This document shows positions 10,453-18,691 of a DNA stretch of 64,000 nucleotides, piece by piece. Made by a program: the position numbers and the translations under genes. Each line of letters begins with the position of its first letter. Position 1 is the stretch's first letter. This DNA is from Myxococcus xanthus. GTDB lineage: Bacteria > Myxococcota > Myxococcia > Myxococcales > Myxococcaceae. The stretch covers positions 2,235,001 through 2,299,000 of the forward strand of contig NZ_CP017174.1 of NCBI RefSeq assembly GCF_006402735.1, written 5' to 3'. A model generated the notes under the pieces. That model was not told the origin of the DNA. It ran no database searches and worked only from the letters and a program-made list of their open reading frames with translations.

Positions 10453-10704
10453 GTGTTCGACTTGCGGGGCGTTCTGACGCTGCTGACGGCCCTGGGGGCC
10501 GCGGGCTGCGGTGCGCTCACGGAAGAGGGCGACGCGGCCGACGTGTCGCAACCCGTGGCGGACCGAGCCGCCTGCGACGCACAGGCGGCCCAGCGCCGCT
10601 ACGTGTCCGAGGACAGGAAGGAGTGCCAGGTCGTCTTCTTCGTCTGCGCCCGGGGCGAGTCGCCCTTCTTCGACGCATGCGGCTGCGGCTGCTCGCGTCC
10701 CTGA
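10453..10704 (+). CDS. small Cys-rich lipoprotein
   Basis: An 83-residue protein with a lipoprotein signal (LTALGAAGC; lipid Cys19) and a short mature part. The mature part has Cys pairs and the ending FFDACGCGCSRP, a CGCGC motif I associate with small myxobacterial lipoproteins. The start is a GTG. The predicted location is the outer membrane or periplasm. It converges on the Nudix gene. Function unknown. Confidence 0.7.
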   Translation: MFDLRGVLTLLTALGAAGCGALTEEGDAADVSQPVADRAACDAQAAQRRYVSEDRKECQVVFFVCARGESPFFDACGCGCSRP

Positions 10705-10713
10705 TGCACGGGC

Positions 10714-11268
10714 CTACTTCGACTCGCTGAGCAGGCGCTCCTGGAAGAAGGCCGCCACCACCAGCGAGTGGGAGATGTGTCCTTCCAAGATGAGGCGCGG
10801 CAGGTCGGCGCGCGGGTGCAGCTCCACGGCGATGTCCTCGCCCGCGTCCTGCCGCCCCTCGTGCCGCTTCACGCAGTCGAGCGCGAGGAAGTTGAAGCAC
10901 ACGTTGCCCTGGAACGCGGGGTTGGGGTGCACCTGGCCCACCGGCACCATTCGGCCCGGCACGTAGCCCGTCTCCTCTTCCAGCTCGCGCGCCGCGGCCC
11001 GCTCCGGCGCTTCACCCGGCTCCACGATTCCACCGGGGAGCTCCAGTGTGGATGCCTCGACGCCAAAGCGGAACTGCCGCACCAGCACGAGCTGCGCGTC
11101 CGGCGTCACCGCGATGACGTTCACCCAGTCCGCGCAGTCGACGCGCACGCGTGGGTGTTCGTGGCCCGTGCGTGGGTCCGCCCACCAGTCCTCGCGCACC
11201 CGGGCGACGCTGAAGTCATGCTCCAGCCCTCGCCGCAGCCGGCGCCAGGGCTTCACCTCTCGAGCCAC
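10714..11268 (-). CDS. Nudix hydrolase, ADP-ribose pyrophosphatase type
   Basis: A 184-residue protein with a complete Nudix box at about residues 80-102 (GGIVEPGE, then REL, then EEETGY), which binds the divalent metals for pyrophosphate hydrolysis. The preceding sheet (VNVIAVTPDAQLVLVRQFRFGVE) and the absence of extra domains resemble ADP-ribose or nucleoside-diphosphate-sugar pyrophosphatases. Substrate is not determinable. It lies downstream of the SirB1-type gene on the same strand, with a 16-bp gap, so the two may be cotranscribed. Confidence 0.9.
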   Translation of the reverse strand: MAREVKPWRRLRRGLEHDFSVARVREDWWADPRTGHEHPRVRVDCADWVNVIAVTPDAQLVLVRQFRFGVEASTLELPGGIVEPGEAPERAAARELEEETGYVPGRMVPVGQVHPNPAFQGNVCFNFLALDCVKRHEGRQDAGEDIAVELHPRADLPRLILEGHISHSLVVAAFFQERLLSESK

Positions 11269-11284
11269 GTGAAAGTCCTTCCCG

Positions 11285-12139
11285 TCAGTTGAGCAGCGCG
11301 GCGCGCTCCCGCAGCTCGCGAGCCGTCATCTCCAGCCGGTCGCGGTCGGGGGCCTCGGGCGAAAGCTCCAGGCAGCGCTCCACGTCCTTCAGCGCCGCGC
11401 GGTAGGCACCCAGGCTGCTGAGCAGCGCGGCACGGGTGCGCAGCTCGCCCGGGTGGTCCGGCGCCAGGAGCAGCAGCAGGTCCACCACCGCCAGCCCGCG
11501 CTCACAGTCCTCTCGGCCCAGGTACACGCGCCGCAGGTTGGACAGCATCCGGTACGTAATGAGCTCCACCGGCGCGGGCGCCAGCATGTTGCGGTCGAAC
11601 TTGAGCTGCGGCGCCACGCGCTTGAGCAGCTCCTCGCAGCCGTGCTCGGTGAGGATGTCCCCTTGATGGAACGGGTCCATGAGCAGCTTGTGGTCCCCCG
11701 CGTCGTGCGCCACCAGGAAGTGGCCGGGGAAGGGGACGCCGTACAGGGGGATGCCCGCGCGACGCGCCACCTCCAGGTAGACGACGGACAACGTAATTGG
11801 CAGCCCCAGCTTCCGCTCCAGCACCTGGTCCAGGAAGCTGTTCTCCGGGGAGTGGTAGTCGTCCTCGTTGCCGCGGAAGCCCTCGATGTCCGCCAGCACG
11901 TGGCGCAAGGCGCGCAGCGGCGCCAGGACTTCGCCCTTCTCGCTCAGCCGCTCCGCTTCCACCTGGACCCGGCACGCGAGCACGTCCAGCATGTGCAGGC
12001 ACCCCGGGGCGTCCAGCAGGGGCTTGTCCAGCGTGGCGATGGCCAGCGCCGCTAGGTCCAGCCGCGGGGGCTCCGCGGCCAGGGCCGACACCAGACGCTC
12101 TCGCGCCAACGGTGGGCTGAATCCAGAGGGAATGCTCAC
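11285..12139 (-). CDS. SirB1 family protein (transglutaminase-like plus TPR)
   Basis: A 284-residue protein of the SirB1/transglutaminase-like family. The conserved stretch around residues 90-160 reads FRGNEDDYHSPENSFLDQVLERK then LPITLSVVYLEVARR and GVPFPGHFLV, where the His is retained. The catalytic Cys of true transglutaminases is absent, as in SirB1. A C-terminal TPR pair follows (ELRTRAALLSSLGAYRAALKDVERCLEL). The biochemical role of the family is unclear; some members are called PSPTO- or UPF0162-type regulators of cell envelope or virulence genes. It is probably in one unit with the Nudix gene. Confidence 0.85.
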   Translation of the reverse strand: MSIPSGFSPPLARERLVSALAAEPPRLDLAALAIATLDKPLLDAPGCLHMLDVLACRVQVEAERLSEKGEVLAPLRALRHVLADIEGFRGNEDDYHSPENSFLDQVLERKLGLPITLSVVYLEVARRAGIPLYGVPFPGHFLVAHDAGDHKLLMDPFHQGDILTEHGCEELLKRVAPQLKFDRNMLAPAPVELITYRMLSNLRRVYLGREDCERGLAVVDLLLLLAPDHPGELRTRAALLSSLGAYRAALKDVERCLELSPEAPDRDRLEMTARELRERAALLN

Positions 12140-12193
12140 GGCGAGAACCAGTAACCCACGAGGGCCCGGACGGCAAAGGCAGGCGGCCGAGCG

Positions 12194-12469
12194 TCAGAAT
12201 GCTGGAGGTTCAAGCGGCAGCCGTCCCTTGATTTCCGCCCGCAGGGCAATCTGGGCCGCAATCAGCCCGGACAGGATTCCATCCTCGAACTCAAATGTAG
12301 GATGTTCCTTGAGTTCCGGGAAATCGTGGGAATTGCGCACCTCCTCCGGGGAGATGTTGGGCACGGCCTCGCGGGCCAGGCGCAGCACCTTGGCCTGCTG
12401 CTGGGAAATCATCTTCTCGAAGAGCTGGGTGGACAGCTGCAGCATCTCTTCGGCCATCTGCTCCGTCAT
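12194..12469 (-). CDS. small conserved protein downstream of the YiiX-like gene
   Basis: A 91-residue acidic, largely helical protein (starts MTEQMAEEMLQLSTQLFEKM). The frame is open further upstream, but that part is a shadow of the preceding gene. The ATG at 12469 follows an AGGAG ten bases upstream and sits 7 bp after the preceding stop. The C-terminal part (FEFEDGILSGLIAAQIALRAEIKGRLPLE) looks structured. I do not recognise a family. Co-transcription with the YiiX-like gene suggests a partner role. Confidence 0.65.
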   Translation of the reverse strand: MTEQMAEEMLQLSTQLFEKMISQQQAKVLRLAREAVPNISPEEVRNSHDFPELKEHPTFEFEDGILSGLIAAQIALRAEIKGRLPLEPPAF

Positions 12470-12476
12470 CGTGTGT

Positions 12477-14051
12477 CTACTCCTGGGCGATGTCCCACTT
12501 GGCACGGCGGTAGCTGTAACGGAAAGCGGTGGCGTCCGCCTCCCTGGCGTTGCCTTCCGCCTCCCGGCCGTCCAGGAAGGCCACGAAGTCCAGCTGCCGG
12601 TCCTCGCGTCCGTATTCCGCGTCGAAGAGGCGGACCAGCTCGTTGGCGGGCAGGGTGCGGCGGCCAGCCACGCTGACCAGGGGGATGCGCAGGCCCGCCA
12701 TGTCGCCCGCGGGAGCGTAGGACTTCCACACCAGCTCCGTGCACACGAGCGTCTGGTCGGAGAAGAAGTCGAAGTCGAAGTCATACGGGCGGCCCTGGAA
12801 GGTGAAGGCGCGCACGATGGCGCGAGCCTTCTCCAGGCGGGACAGGCGCGGGCGCATGACGCCCAGGTAGTCCACTCGCATGCCGTGCTCCAGGCCGGTG
12901 AAGGACACGCCTTCGCTGATGGATTCGATGATGCGCAGGGGGTCGCCGTGCGCGTCGTTGCCGCTGTACTCGGCCCACTTGGCGGGGAAGGCGCGCGCCA
13001 GGTGCTGGGTGAGCGAGCCCGGTGCGCCGGGAAGGGTGGCCACCCAGGCCTTCACGTCCGAGTCCTCGTCGAAGTACGCGCCAAGCTGGGCGGGCGTGCC
13101 GATGAAGAGCTCCGCGTGTGGCCAGAATCCCGGCAGGCCGATGTTGGAGAGGTACCAGTTCTGCCGGGCCACCACGATGTCGCCGGGCTCCATCTTCTCC
13201 AGCAGGGACAGGGCCTGCTCGCGGGAGATGAGCGGCTGGCCCACGCGGCGCACGCGGGTGTCGCCCATCCATTCGGCCACCGCGCGCTGCACGGGGAAGA
13301 AGGCGCGCTGCGCGGTGTCCGCCGTCAGGTCCACCGTGGCCTTGGCGAAGAGCGTGGCGCCGCGCCGGGTGAGCAGTCCCTTCGCCACCTTGCTGTTGTG
13401 CTTCATCTCCTGCAGCAGCCAGGGCACGCGCGGGGCGTCCAGCGCGCCGGCCTTCACCAGCAGCGGGCGGAGCTGTTCCTTGTACCCATCCCCCGTGAGC
13501 AGCTGCGTGCTGGTGGAGACGTGGATGGCCTTGTCCTTGAACCGGGCGAAGGCGCGCGAGGGCAGGCCGTACTCGGGCGCGGGCTCGTCCAGCAGCACCT
13601 CGAGCTGCTTCTTGCCCAGGGTGAGCTCCGCGTAGGTGAGGCCGTGGGCCAGCTCCGTGGTGAGCGCGCCGTGGGTGAGGAGGAAGCCCCAGGCGTGCTT
13701 CTTCGGATGCGCGTGGGCGGGCACCTTCACGAAGTCCCAGTAGCGCTGGCGGATGACCTCCACGGACACGAAGTAGTCGAAGAAGGCCGCCCAGGTGCTG
13801 AGCAGCAGCTGCTTCTGGTCCGGCGTGTACGGCACGCTCTGCTTCTGCAGGTACACGGCGCGCGACTGCTTCACGGCCTCCTGCAGCCCGCGCAGGCCCC
13901 GGACGTGGCGCTCCAACAGCGCGAGGTCGGTCTGGGCCTGGGCGACGAAGGCCGCTTCGTCCAGGGCGAAGACGTCATGGACGGGCGGCGGGGCGGCGGC
14001 GGGCGTACTGGCGAGCGTGAGCCAGGCAAGCAGCAGGGGCGCGGCGGACAT
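12477..14051 (-). CDS. secreted YiiX/C92-like permuted papain-fold protein
   Basis: A 524-residue protein with a signal peptide (MSAAPLLLAWLTLASTPAAA), so exported. The N-terminal ~260 residues are helical and unassigned. The C-terminal half resembles the YiiX/YebB (peptidase C92) permuted NlpC/P60 fold: PGDIVVARQNW, then the catalytic His in FWPHAELFIG (~residue 311), and the nucleophile candidate in LVCTELVWKSY (~436). Those enzymes cleave amide or lipid-linked bonds, often in the cell envelope. ATG 14051 is preferred to 14093 because it gives a clean signal peptide and has AGGAG upstream. Substrate unknown. Confidence 0.75.
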   Translation of the reverse strand: MSAAPLLLAWLTLASTPAAAPPPVHDVFALDEAAFVAQAQTDLALLERHVRGLRGLQEAVKQSRAVYLQKQSVPYTPDQKQLLLSTWAAFFDYFVSVEVIRQRYWDFVKVPAHAHPKKHAWGFLLTHGALTTELAHGLTYAELTLGKKQLEVLLDEPAPEYGLPSRAFARFKDKAIHVSTSTQLLTGDGYKEQLRPLLVKAGALDAPRVPWLLQEMKHNSKVAKGLLTRRGATLFAKATVDLTADTAQRAFFPVQRAVAEWMGDTRVRRVGQPLISREQALSLLEKMEPGDIVVARQNWYLSNIGLPGFWPHAELFIGTPAQLGAYFDEDSDVKAWVATLPGAPGSLTQHLARAFPAKWAEYSGNDAHGDPLRIIESISEGVSFTGLEHGMRVDYLGVMRPRLSRLEKARAIVRAFTFQGRPYDFDFDFFSDQTLVCTELVWKSYAPAGDMAGLRIPLVSVAGRRTLPANELVRLFDAEYGREDRQLDFVAFLDGREAEGNAREADATAFRYSYRRAKWDIAQE

Positions 14052-14254
14052 TGGGTGTGGGACTCCTGCGAGGAAGGCGTCGCGGGCCGACACCTTAGCC
14101 GGGAAGGGGCCAGGGCGGCTGTCCCCCTGGCTGGACAGGGGCTGGGACGGGGGCGCCCCGGGTGGTCCCGCGCCCCGGCCATCCCCACGTTGTCATTGCA
14201 CACGAACGCACCGGTGCCGGGGCCAGCGCGCCCCGGCAGAAAGGCAGACAGACG

Positions 14255-14575
14255 ATGGCTTATGGACTCGCGGAGGATCCAGCGCTCTCCATCACCCCGC
14301 ACCTCGACGCGGTGGAGTACCCCGTCGAACGGGAGCAACTGGCGGCGGCTGCCGCTGACGCAGGCGCCCCCCCCGACGTCATCAACCTCTTCAAGTGCCT
14401 GCCGCGCCGCGAGTACGCCACCCGCGAGGCCGTGCAGCGGGACCTCTCCGAGGCGTCCCGTCGCTCCGCCCTGGGGGGCTCGAGGGACGACGATGACGGG
14501 GTGAACCGGGACCGCCGCAACATCGGGCGGGACGCGGTGGAGGATGCACCGGACGGCCAGACGCGTCATCCGTGA
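14255..14575 (+). CDS. DUF2795 domain protein
   Basis: A 106-residue protein with a DUF2795 pattern: LDAVEYPVEREQLAAAAADAGA, then VINLFKCLPRREYATREAVQRDL. In other bacteria this small helical domain has the form YPVTREQLVRHA...LPD..Y.s..DV. The tail is charged (DDDDGVNRDRRN) and probably disordered. The start is the ATG after the GACAGACG stretch; a frame to 14162 exists but lacks support. It is divergent from the YiiX-like gene. Function unknown. Confidence 0.75.
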   Translation: MAYGLAEDPALSITPHLDAVEYPVEREQLAAAAADAGAPPDVINLFKCLPRREYATREAVQRDLSEASRRSALGGSRDDDDGVNRDRRNIGRDAVEDAPDGQTRHP

Positions 14576-14641
14576 ACCGGTGGGCGTTGGGGAGGGGAGG
14601 CCTGGTGGAAGCGCTCGCGGGCGCGGGCGCTTTCTGCCAGC

Positions 14642-15559
14642 GTGCGACCGCGCATGCGTCCCGGCCCCTTGACGTCCAGTCTTCTCCTGTCACTGACCGC
14701 CACTGCCTGCAGCCACAAGGCGCCGCTTTCCGTGTCGCCTTCGGAGCCGCGGCCGGCGTCGGTGCGACTGGACTTCCAGCCCCCCGTGGACCGCGTGCTC
14801 ACGGAGACGCAGCGCAGCGTGCGTTCGGTGGAGCGGCGGGGTGACACCCTTCGAGAGGAAGTGGAGCTGACCACGCAGACGCGCTTCACGCCCTCCGAAG
14901 GGGGCTGGCTGCTGGCGCAGGCGGTGCCGCGCTCGCGCCTGACGCGCAATGGTCAGGAGGTACCCACCGGCGTGGCGGACGTGCTGGCGCGCTTCACGCT
15001 GCAGGCGTGGCTGGCAGCGGATGGCACCTTCGTGAAGCTGGTGGCCCCCGAAGCCGCGCAGGAGGCGCTCCGCCAGGTGGCGCCCGCGGGCACGGAGGCG
15101 GGCGTGCTGGAGCGCTTCTTCGAGCCCGAGGCCCTGGAGACGCGGGCGCGGCGTGAGTGGGAGGTGAAGTTCGCCGGCCTCTTCCAGCGCAACCTCGTGG
15201 AGGGCCAGCAGAGCTGGGTGGTGGACCTGGTGCCCGTGGGGGACAGCCAGGTGGCCTACGTGCTGGAGCGCACGGTCCAGGGCACGCGGGACACGCCGCT
15301 GGGAGACGCGGTGGTGCTGGGCCTGCGCTGCCTGGACGCGGTGCCGGAGGATGCGCCGGACGCGCTGTCGGAGGCGTGGGTGATGGCGGGCCGGCCGGAG
15401 CTGACGCCGGGCGTGTCTTGCGAGGGAGAACAGCTGGTGGGCCGGGGGCGCTTCATGCCCGTGAGCCGCCAACTCACGGTGCGGGCGACGGTGGCGGGCG
15501 AAGCGTGGACTGTCACGATGGAGTCCCGGGCAGAGGGGCTCCAGGAGGAGGCGCGATGA
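14642..15559 (+). CDS. lipoprotein of unknown function
   Basis: A 305-residue protein with a lipoprotein signal (LLLSLTATAC; lipid Cys23 from GTG 14642 or Cys19 from the ATG at 14654). The mature part is beta-rich and reads like a two-domain periplasmic fold; VRLDFQPPVDRVLTETQRSVRSVERRG appears early, and no catalytic motif is visible. The start is uncertain between the two codons, because neither has a strong ribosome-binding site. The stop overlaps the start of the CoA-binding gene (ATGA), so the two are translationally coupled. Confidence 0.75.
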   Translation: MRPRMRPGPLTSSLLLSLTATACSHKAPLSVSPSEPRPASVRLDFQPPVDRVLTETQRSVRSVERRGDTLREEVELTTQTRFTPSEGGWLLAQAVPRSRLTRNGQEVPTGVADVLARFTLQAWLAADGTFVKLVAPEAAQEALRQVAPAGTEAGVLERFFEPEALETRARREWEVKFAGLFQRNLVEGQQSWVVDLVPVGDSQVAYVLERTVQGTRDTPLGDAVVLGLRCLDAVPEDAPDALSEAWVMAGRPELTPGVSCEGEQLVGRGRFMPVSRQLTVRATVAGEAWTVTMESRAEGLQEEAR

Positions 15560-15999
15560 GCTGGGAGCAGAACCTCATCGAGGACGAAGCGGGTGTGGAG
15601 CGCGTGGTGAAGAGTGCCCGGCGGGTGGCGGTGCTGGGCATCAAGACGGAGCAGCAGTCAGGGCAGCCGGCCTACTACGTGCCGGACTACCTGGCGCGCT
15701 CGGGCGTGGAGGTGGTGCCCGTGCCCGTCTACTACCCGGACGTGACGCACATCCTGGGCAAGCCGGTGTTCCGGCGGCTGACGGACGTGCCCGGCGGCCT
15801 GGACCTGGTGGACGTCTTCCGCAGGCCGCAGGACATCGACGGGCACGTGGACGAGCTCATCGCCAAGAAGCCGAAGGCGGTGTGGTTCCAGTCCGGCATC
15901 CGCAACGACGCCGCCGCGGAGAAGCTGGCGAAGGCGGGCATCCAGGTGGTCCAGGACCGCTGCCTGATGGTGGACCACCGCCGCTACGGCGGGCGGTAG
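15556..15999 (+). CDS. CoA-binding (YccU-type) protein
   Basis: A 147-residue Rossmann-fold protein of the CoA-binding YccU family: RVAVLGIKTEQQSGQPAYYVPDYL at the nucleotide-binding start, VVPVPVYYPDVTHILGKPVFRRL, DLVDVFRRPQDI, and AVWFQSGIRNDAAAEKLAKAGIQVVQDRCLMVDHRR near the end. The family is the stand-alone equivalent of the N-terminal domain of ADP-forming acyl-CoA synthetases. No ligase domain is present. The start overlaps the stop of the lipoprotein gene. Physiological role unknown. Confidence 0.9.
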   Translation: MSWEQNLIEDEAGVERVVKSARRVAVLGIKTEQQSGQPAYYVPDYLARSGVEVVPVPVYYPDVTHILGKPVFRRLTDVPGGLDLVDVFRRPQDIDGHVDELIAKKPKAVWFQSGIRNDAAAEKLAKAGIQVVQDRCLMVDHRRYGGR

Positions 16000-16017
16000 T
16001 CACTTCGCCGCCAGGAA

Positions 16018-16055
16018 ACGCACCCCCATCCGTCCTGACGCGGAGGGTGGGGGCG
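16018..16055. terminator. possible bidirectional hairpin between convergent genes
   Basis: An imperfect GC-rich inverted repeat (ACGCACCCCCATCCG / CGGAGGGTGGGGGCGT) lies between the ends of the CoA-binding gene (+) and the subtilase gene (-). There is no clear T-tract, so a terminator role is tentative. Confidence 0.35.
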
Positions 16056-16070
16056 TGCCGAGCATCCGGC

Positions 16071-17684
16071 TCAGTAGTCGCCCGCGATGACCTTGGGCAG
16101 GACCTTGGCCAGGTCCGGTAGCGGGCCAATCTGGCGCGTGTTCGCGGGTTGCGGAGTGCCGTTGGCGCGCAGCAGCGAACGCATCTGCGTGCTGGTCAGG
16201 CGTCGCCCGTTGGCCAGGGCCACGCCCTGCGCGCTGGCGGCGGCGCCCACCACGATGGGGGACGCGCTGGAGGTGCCGCTGAAGCTGGACGTGTAGAACT
16301 GGTCCTCGCCATGGCTGGCGCCGAACACGTTGCCGTAGCCCATGCTGTAGACGCGCTCACCCCAGCCGTGCACGTCCACGCGGTTGCCGAAGTTCGTCCA
16401 GCACATGGGCAAGCGCGTGGTGGCCGTACTACCACCCACGAAGATGGCCCCCGAGTCCCGGGTGTTGCGGTTGAACACGCTCCCGTATGCGGGCGCATCC
16501 AGGTCGGCGCTGCCGTTGCCCGCCGCTTCCACGACGATGACGCCGTTGGCGGTGGCCGTCTTGATGGCGTCGTAGTTGGCCTGCCAGTACTCCATCGCGA
16601 TGTAGTCGCACTGGGAGGTGTTGCACGAGCACGCCGTGCCGTCCGAGGGGCCGCGGGCGTGCAGCTCGATGAGGACGATGCCACCCAGACCCGCGGCCGT
16701 GGCCGCCTTGGTGATGGCGCTCGCCGTGCTCTGGGCCCCGATGGACTCGTAGCCCGCCTTGGCCTGGTGCGCGATGCCCGTCACGCCATAGGCGTTGCTC
16801 GCGCCCACGATTTCACCCAGCACCGCCGTGCCGTGGTCGCGCCAGCTCCGGTCGGTGTACTGGGTGCCGCCCATGTGGAAGAGGTCGGGCATGTCCTCGT
16901 GCGTGGTGCGCCACCCGCCCTCGATGTCCACCACCTTCACGTTCTGCCCCTGGCCGCCACGGACCGTCCACGCGTACTTCGCGTCGATGCCGTCAGGCGC
17001 GGCGTTGAGGTATCCCTGGTTGCTCTCGTAGAGCGGTGTGACGGGTGGGAGGTCCGCCGCGGCCAGCAGGCTGCGCACCGCCGCGTCCATGCCGAAGTTC
17101 ACCATGGCCGGCTCGGGGGGCGGCTCGGCGTAGGCCACCTCGACGCCGTCCAGCGCGTTGAGCGCGGCGACCAGGTCGGCCACGCGCTCGGACGTGGTGC
17201 CCGGCATCAAGGGGACTTCGAAGTACAGGTTCAGGTCCGCCAGTTGCTCACCGCTCTGCCGCTCCCCGGAGGCCTTGCGCGCCTCCAGCGTGGACTCGGC
17301 GTCGTCGAACAGGCGGGCCATGGCGCCAATGCGGGGCGCGCGCTCCAGCAGTGACATCACATGGCCCAGGTCAGCCTCCATGCGCGCGTCGCCCAGCCCT
17401 CGTCTGGCCAGCAGCGAGCGCTCCGCGGCGTCCCGGTCCGACGTCAGGGCCACCAGTTGCTGGTCGCGCAGGCGCACCCGGCTGCCTTCGTGGAACTTCA
17501 CCACGATGCGCTCCACATAGGTGTCCGCGGCCAGTTCGCGGCCGGTGGGCTTGGCGACAAGCGCGCGTGGCTTCAGTGACTTCGCGGGCGGAGCGGCCAC
17601 CGCCGTGGGGGCGAAGGCGAGCACCGACAGGGACAGCATCGCGTACCGCAGGGGGCGCATCGACAGGAGCGACGACATCGTCAT
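16071..17684 (-). CDS. secreted S8 subtilisin-like serine protease
   Basis: A 537-residue protease with a signal peptide (LRYAMLSLSVLAFAPTAVAA). The propeptide region runs to about residue 200. The S8 catalytic triad is visible: Asp in VKVVDIEGGW (~252), His in RDHGTAVLGEIVG (~283), and Ser in SFSGTSSASPIVVGAA (~472), with the oxyanion Asn in VVEAAGNGSAD. A Cys-containing insert (TACSCNTSQCDY) sits in the catalytic domain and may form disulfides. ATG 17684 is preferred because GGAGG lies six bases before it. It is likely an exported enzyme for prey or development, which fits predatory myxobacteria. A perfect palindrome lies ~42 bp upstream. Confidence 0.93.
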   Translation of the reverse strand: MTMSSLLSMRPLRYAMLSLSVLAFAPTAVAAPPAKSLKPRALVAKPTGRELAADTYVERIVVKFHEGSRVRLRDQQLVALTSDRDAAERSLLARRGLGDARMEADLGHVMSLLERAPRIGAMARLFDDAESTLEARKASGERQSGEQLADLNLYFEVPLMPGTTSERVADLVAALNALDGVEVAYAEPPPEPAMVNFGMDAAVRSLLAAADLPPVTPLYESNQGYLNAAPDGIDAKYAWTVRGGQGQNVKVVDIEGGWRTTHEDMPDLFHMGGTQYTDRSWRDHGTAVLGEIVGASNAYGVTGIAHQAKAGYESIGAQSTASAITKAATAAGLGGIVLIELHARGPSDGTACSCNTSQCDYIAMEYWQANYDAIKTATANGVIVVEAAGNGSADLDAPAYGSVFNRNTRDSGAIFVGGSTATTRLPMCWTNFGNRVDVHGWGERVYSMGYGNVFGASHGEDQFYTSSFSGTSSASPIVVGAAASAQGVALANGRRLTSTQMRSLLRANGTPQPANTRQIGPLPDLAKVLPKVIAGDY

Positions 17685-17725
17685 GGACAGCCTCCACATC
17701 GGAAGAGAGGACGGCTGTGTCCCGG

Positions 17726-17744
17726 GTCCACTTGCACAGTGGAC
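17726..17744. promoter_or_regulatory. perfect 7-5-7 palindrome upstream of the subtilase
   Basis: GTCCACT-TGCAC-AGTGGAC, in the 293-bp gap between the subtilase (start 17684, minus) and the membrane protein gene (start 17978, plus). Its position 42-60 bp upstream of the protease start suits an operator. No regulator is identified. I see nothing else defined in this gap. Confidence 0.4.
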
Positions 17745-17977
17745 TGGTTCACACGGACATCTTGCATTTCGGGTCTGTCTTGAAATGAGGAGCCGGCGTC
17801 CGCAACCGTCCGGAAGCCGACATCGGCGCGCCCTGTTGGAGGAGACGCGCGCCCGCGTCGACGGGGTGCGTCACTGGCGCGGGGGCATCTCTCGTGGAAT
17901 TGTGGCTCCACCCTGGAACCGGGCTTGTCGCCGCGGCGGGGGACAAGGGCGGTCTTCCGTCCTGGGAGCATCGGTCG

Positions 17978-18688
17978 ATGCGGGTCGCAGGCGCGTTGGG
18001 GCAGGGGCTGCTGGTCGCCTTCCGGTTGATGGGCGTGGGGCTTTGGGGCGCGCTGAAGGGCGGAGCGCTCTTCGGTCTGGTGGGGTTGGCGGTGGGCGCG
18101 GCCACCTACGCGTTGCCCCGGTGGCTGGGGATTCCGCCCGCGCCCACGTGGCTCGTCATTCTGAGCGCGGTGTTGCCGCCGCTGGCCCTGTCGGTGGCGG
18201 GCGGCTACGCGTTCATGTTGCAGGCGGTGTCGGGGCGGCTGGCCGAGGAGGCCAAGGCGCGGGGCGTGGTGGCCCGCGTCTATGCCGTGCTCAAGCCCGT
18301 CACGGTGCAGGTGGCGCGGCGGCTCCAAGGCTCGGGCTCACTGTCGCGCGAGGAGTTGTCGCGCGTCGTGGACGAATCGATGAGTGAGCACCTGCGGCAG
18401 GCCGAGCAGTCCCGGAGCGAAACGCCGTCCTCACGCATGGCGGAGGTGGAGCGCTTCCTCATGGAGCAATCCCGCCGCGTCCTGGGCGTGCTGGCGCTGC
18501 GCGCCGTCGTCTCCGCGCCAGACACCGCCACCGCGGTGCGGAACCTGGAGACGCTGGGCATCGAGCGCGTGGAGATGACGCTGGTGGAGACGCTGGAGGA
18601 CCTCTTCTTCCTCCAGGTGCTACTGGCCTTCGGGGCGGGCGTGCTCGTGGCGGCCACGCCCGCGCTGCTCATGGTGTGGCTGCGCTGA
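17978..18688 (+). CDS. multi-span membrane protein of unknown function
   Basis: A 236-residue protein with likely membrane segments near residues 8-45 (LKGGALFGLVGLAVGAATYAL), 58-80 (WLVILSAVLPPLALSVAGGYAFML) and 212-236 (LLAFGAGVLVAATPALLMVWLR). They flank a long soluble helical region of about 120 residues (EEAKARGVVARVYAVL; EELSRVVDESMSEHL). ATG 17978 is preceded by GGGAG; the frame is open earlier (to 17894) but that part looks non-coding. I do not recognise a family. It converges on the patatin gene with only 3 bp between stops. Confidence 0.75.
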   Translation: MRVAGALGQGLLVAFRLMGVGLWGALKGGALFGLVGLAVGAATYALPRWLGIPPAPTWLVILSAVLPPLALSVAGGYAFMLQAVSGRLAEEAKARGVVARVYAVLKPVTVQVARRLQGSGSLSREELSRVVDESMSEHLRQAEQSRSETPSSRMAEVERFLMEQSRRVLGVLALRAVVSAPDTATAVRNLETLGIERVEMTLVETLEDLFFLQVLLAFGAGVLVAATPALLMVWLR

Positions 18689-18691
18689 GGC

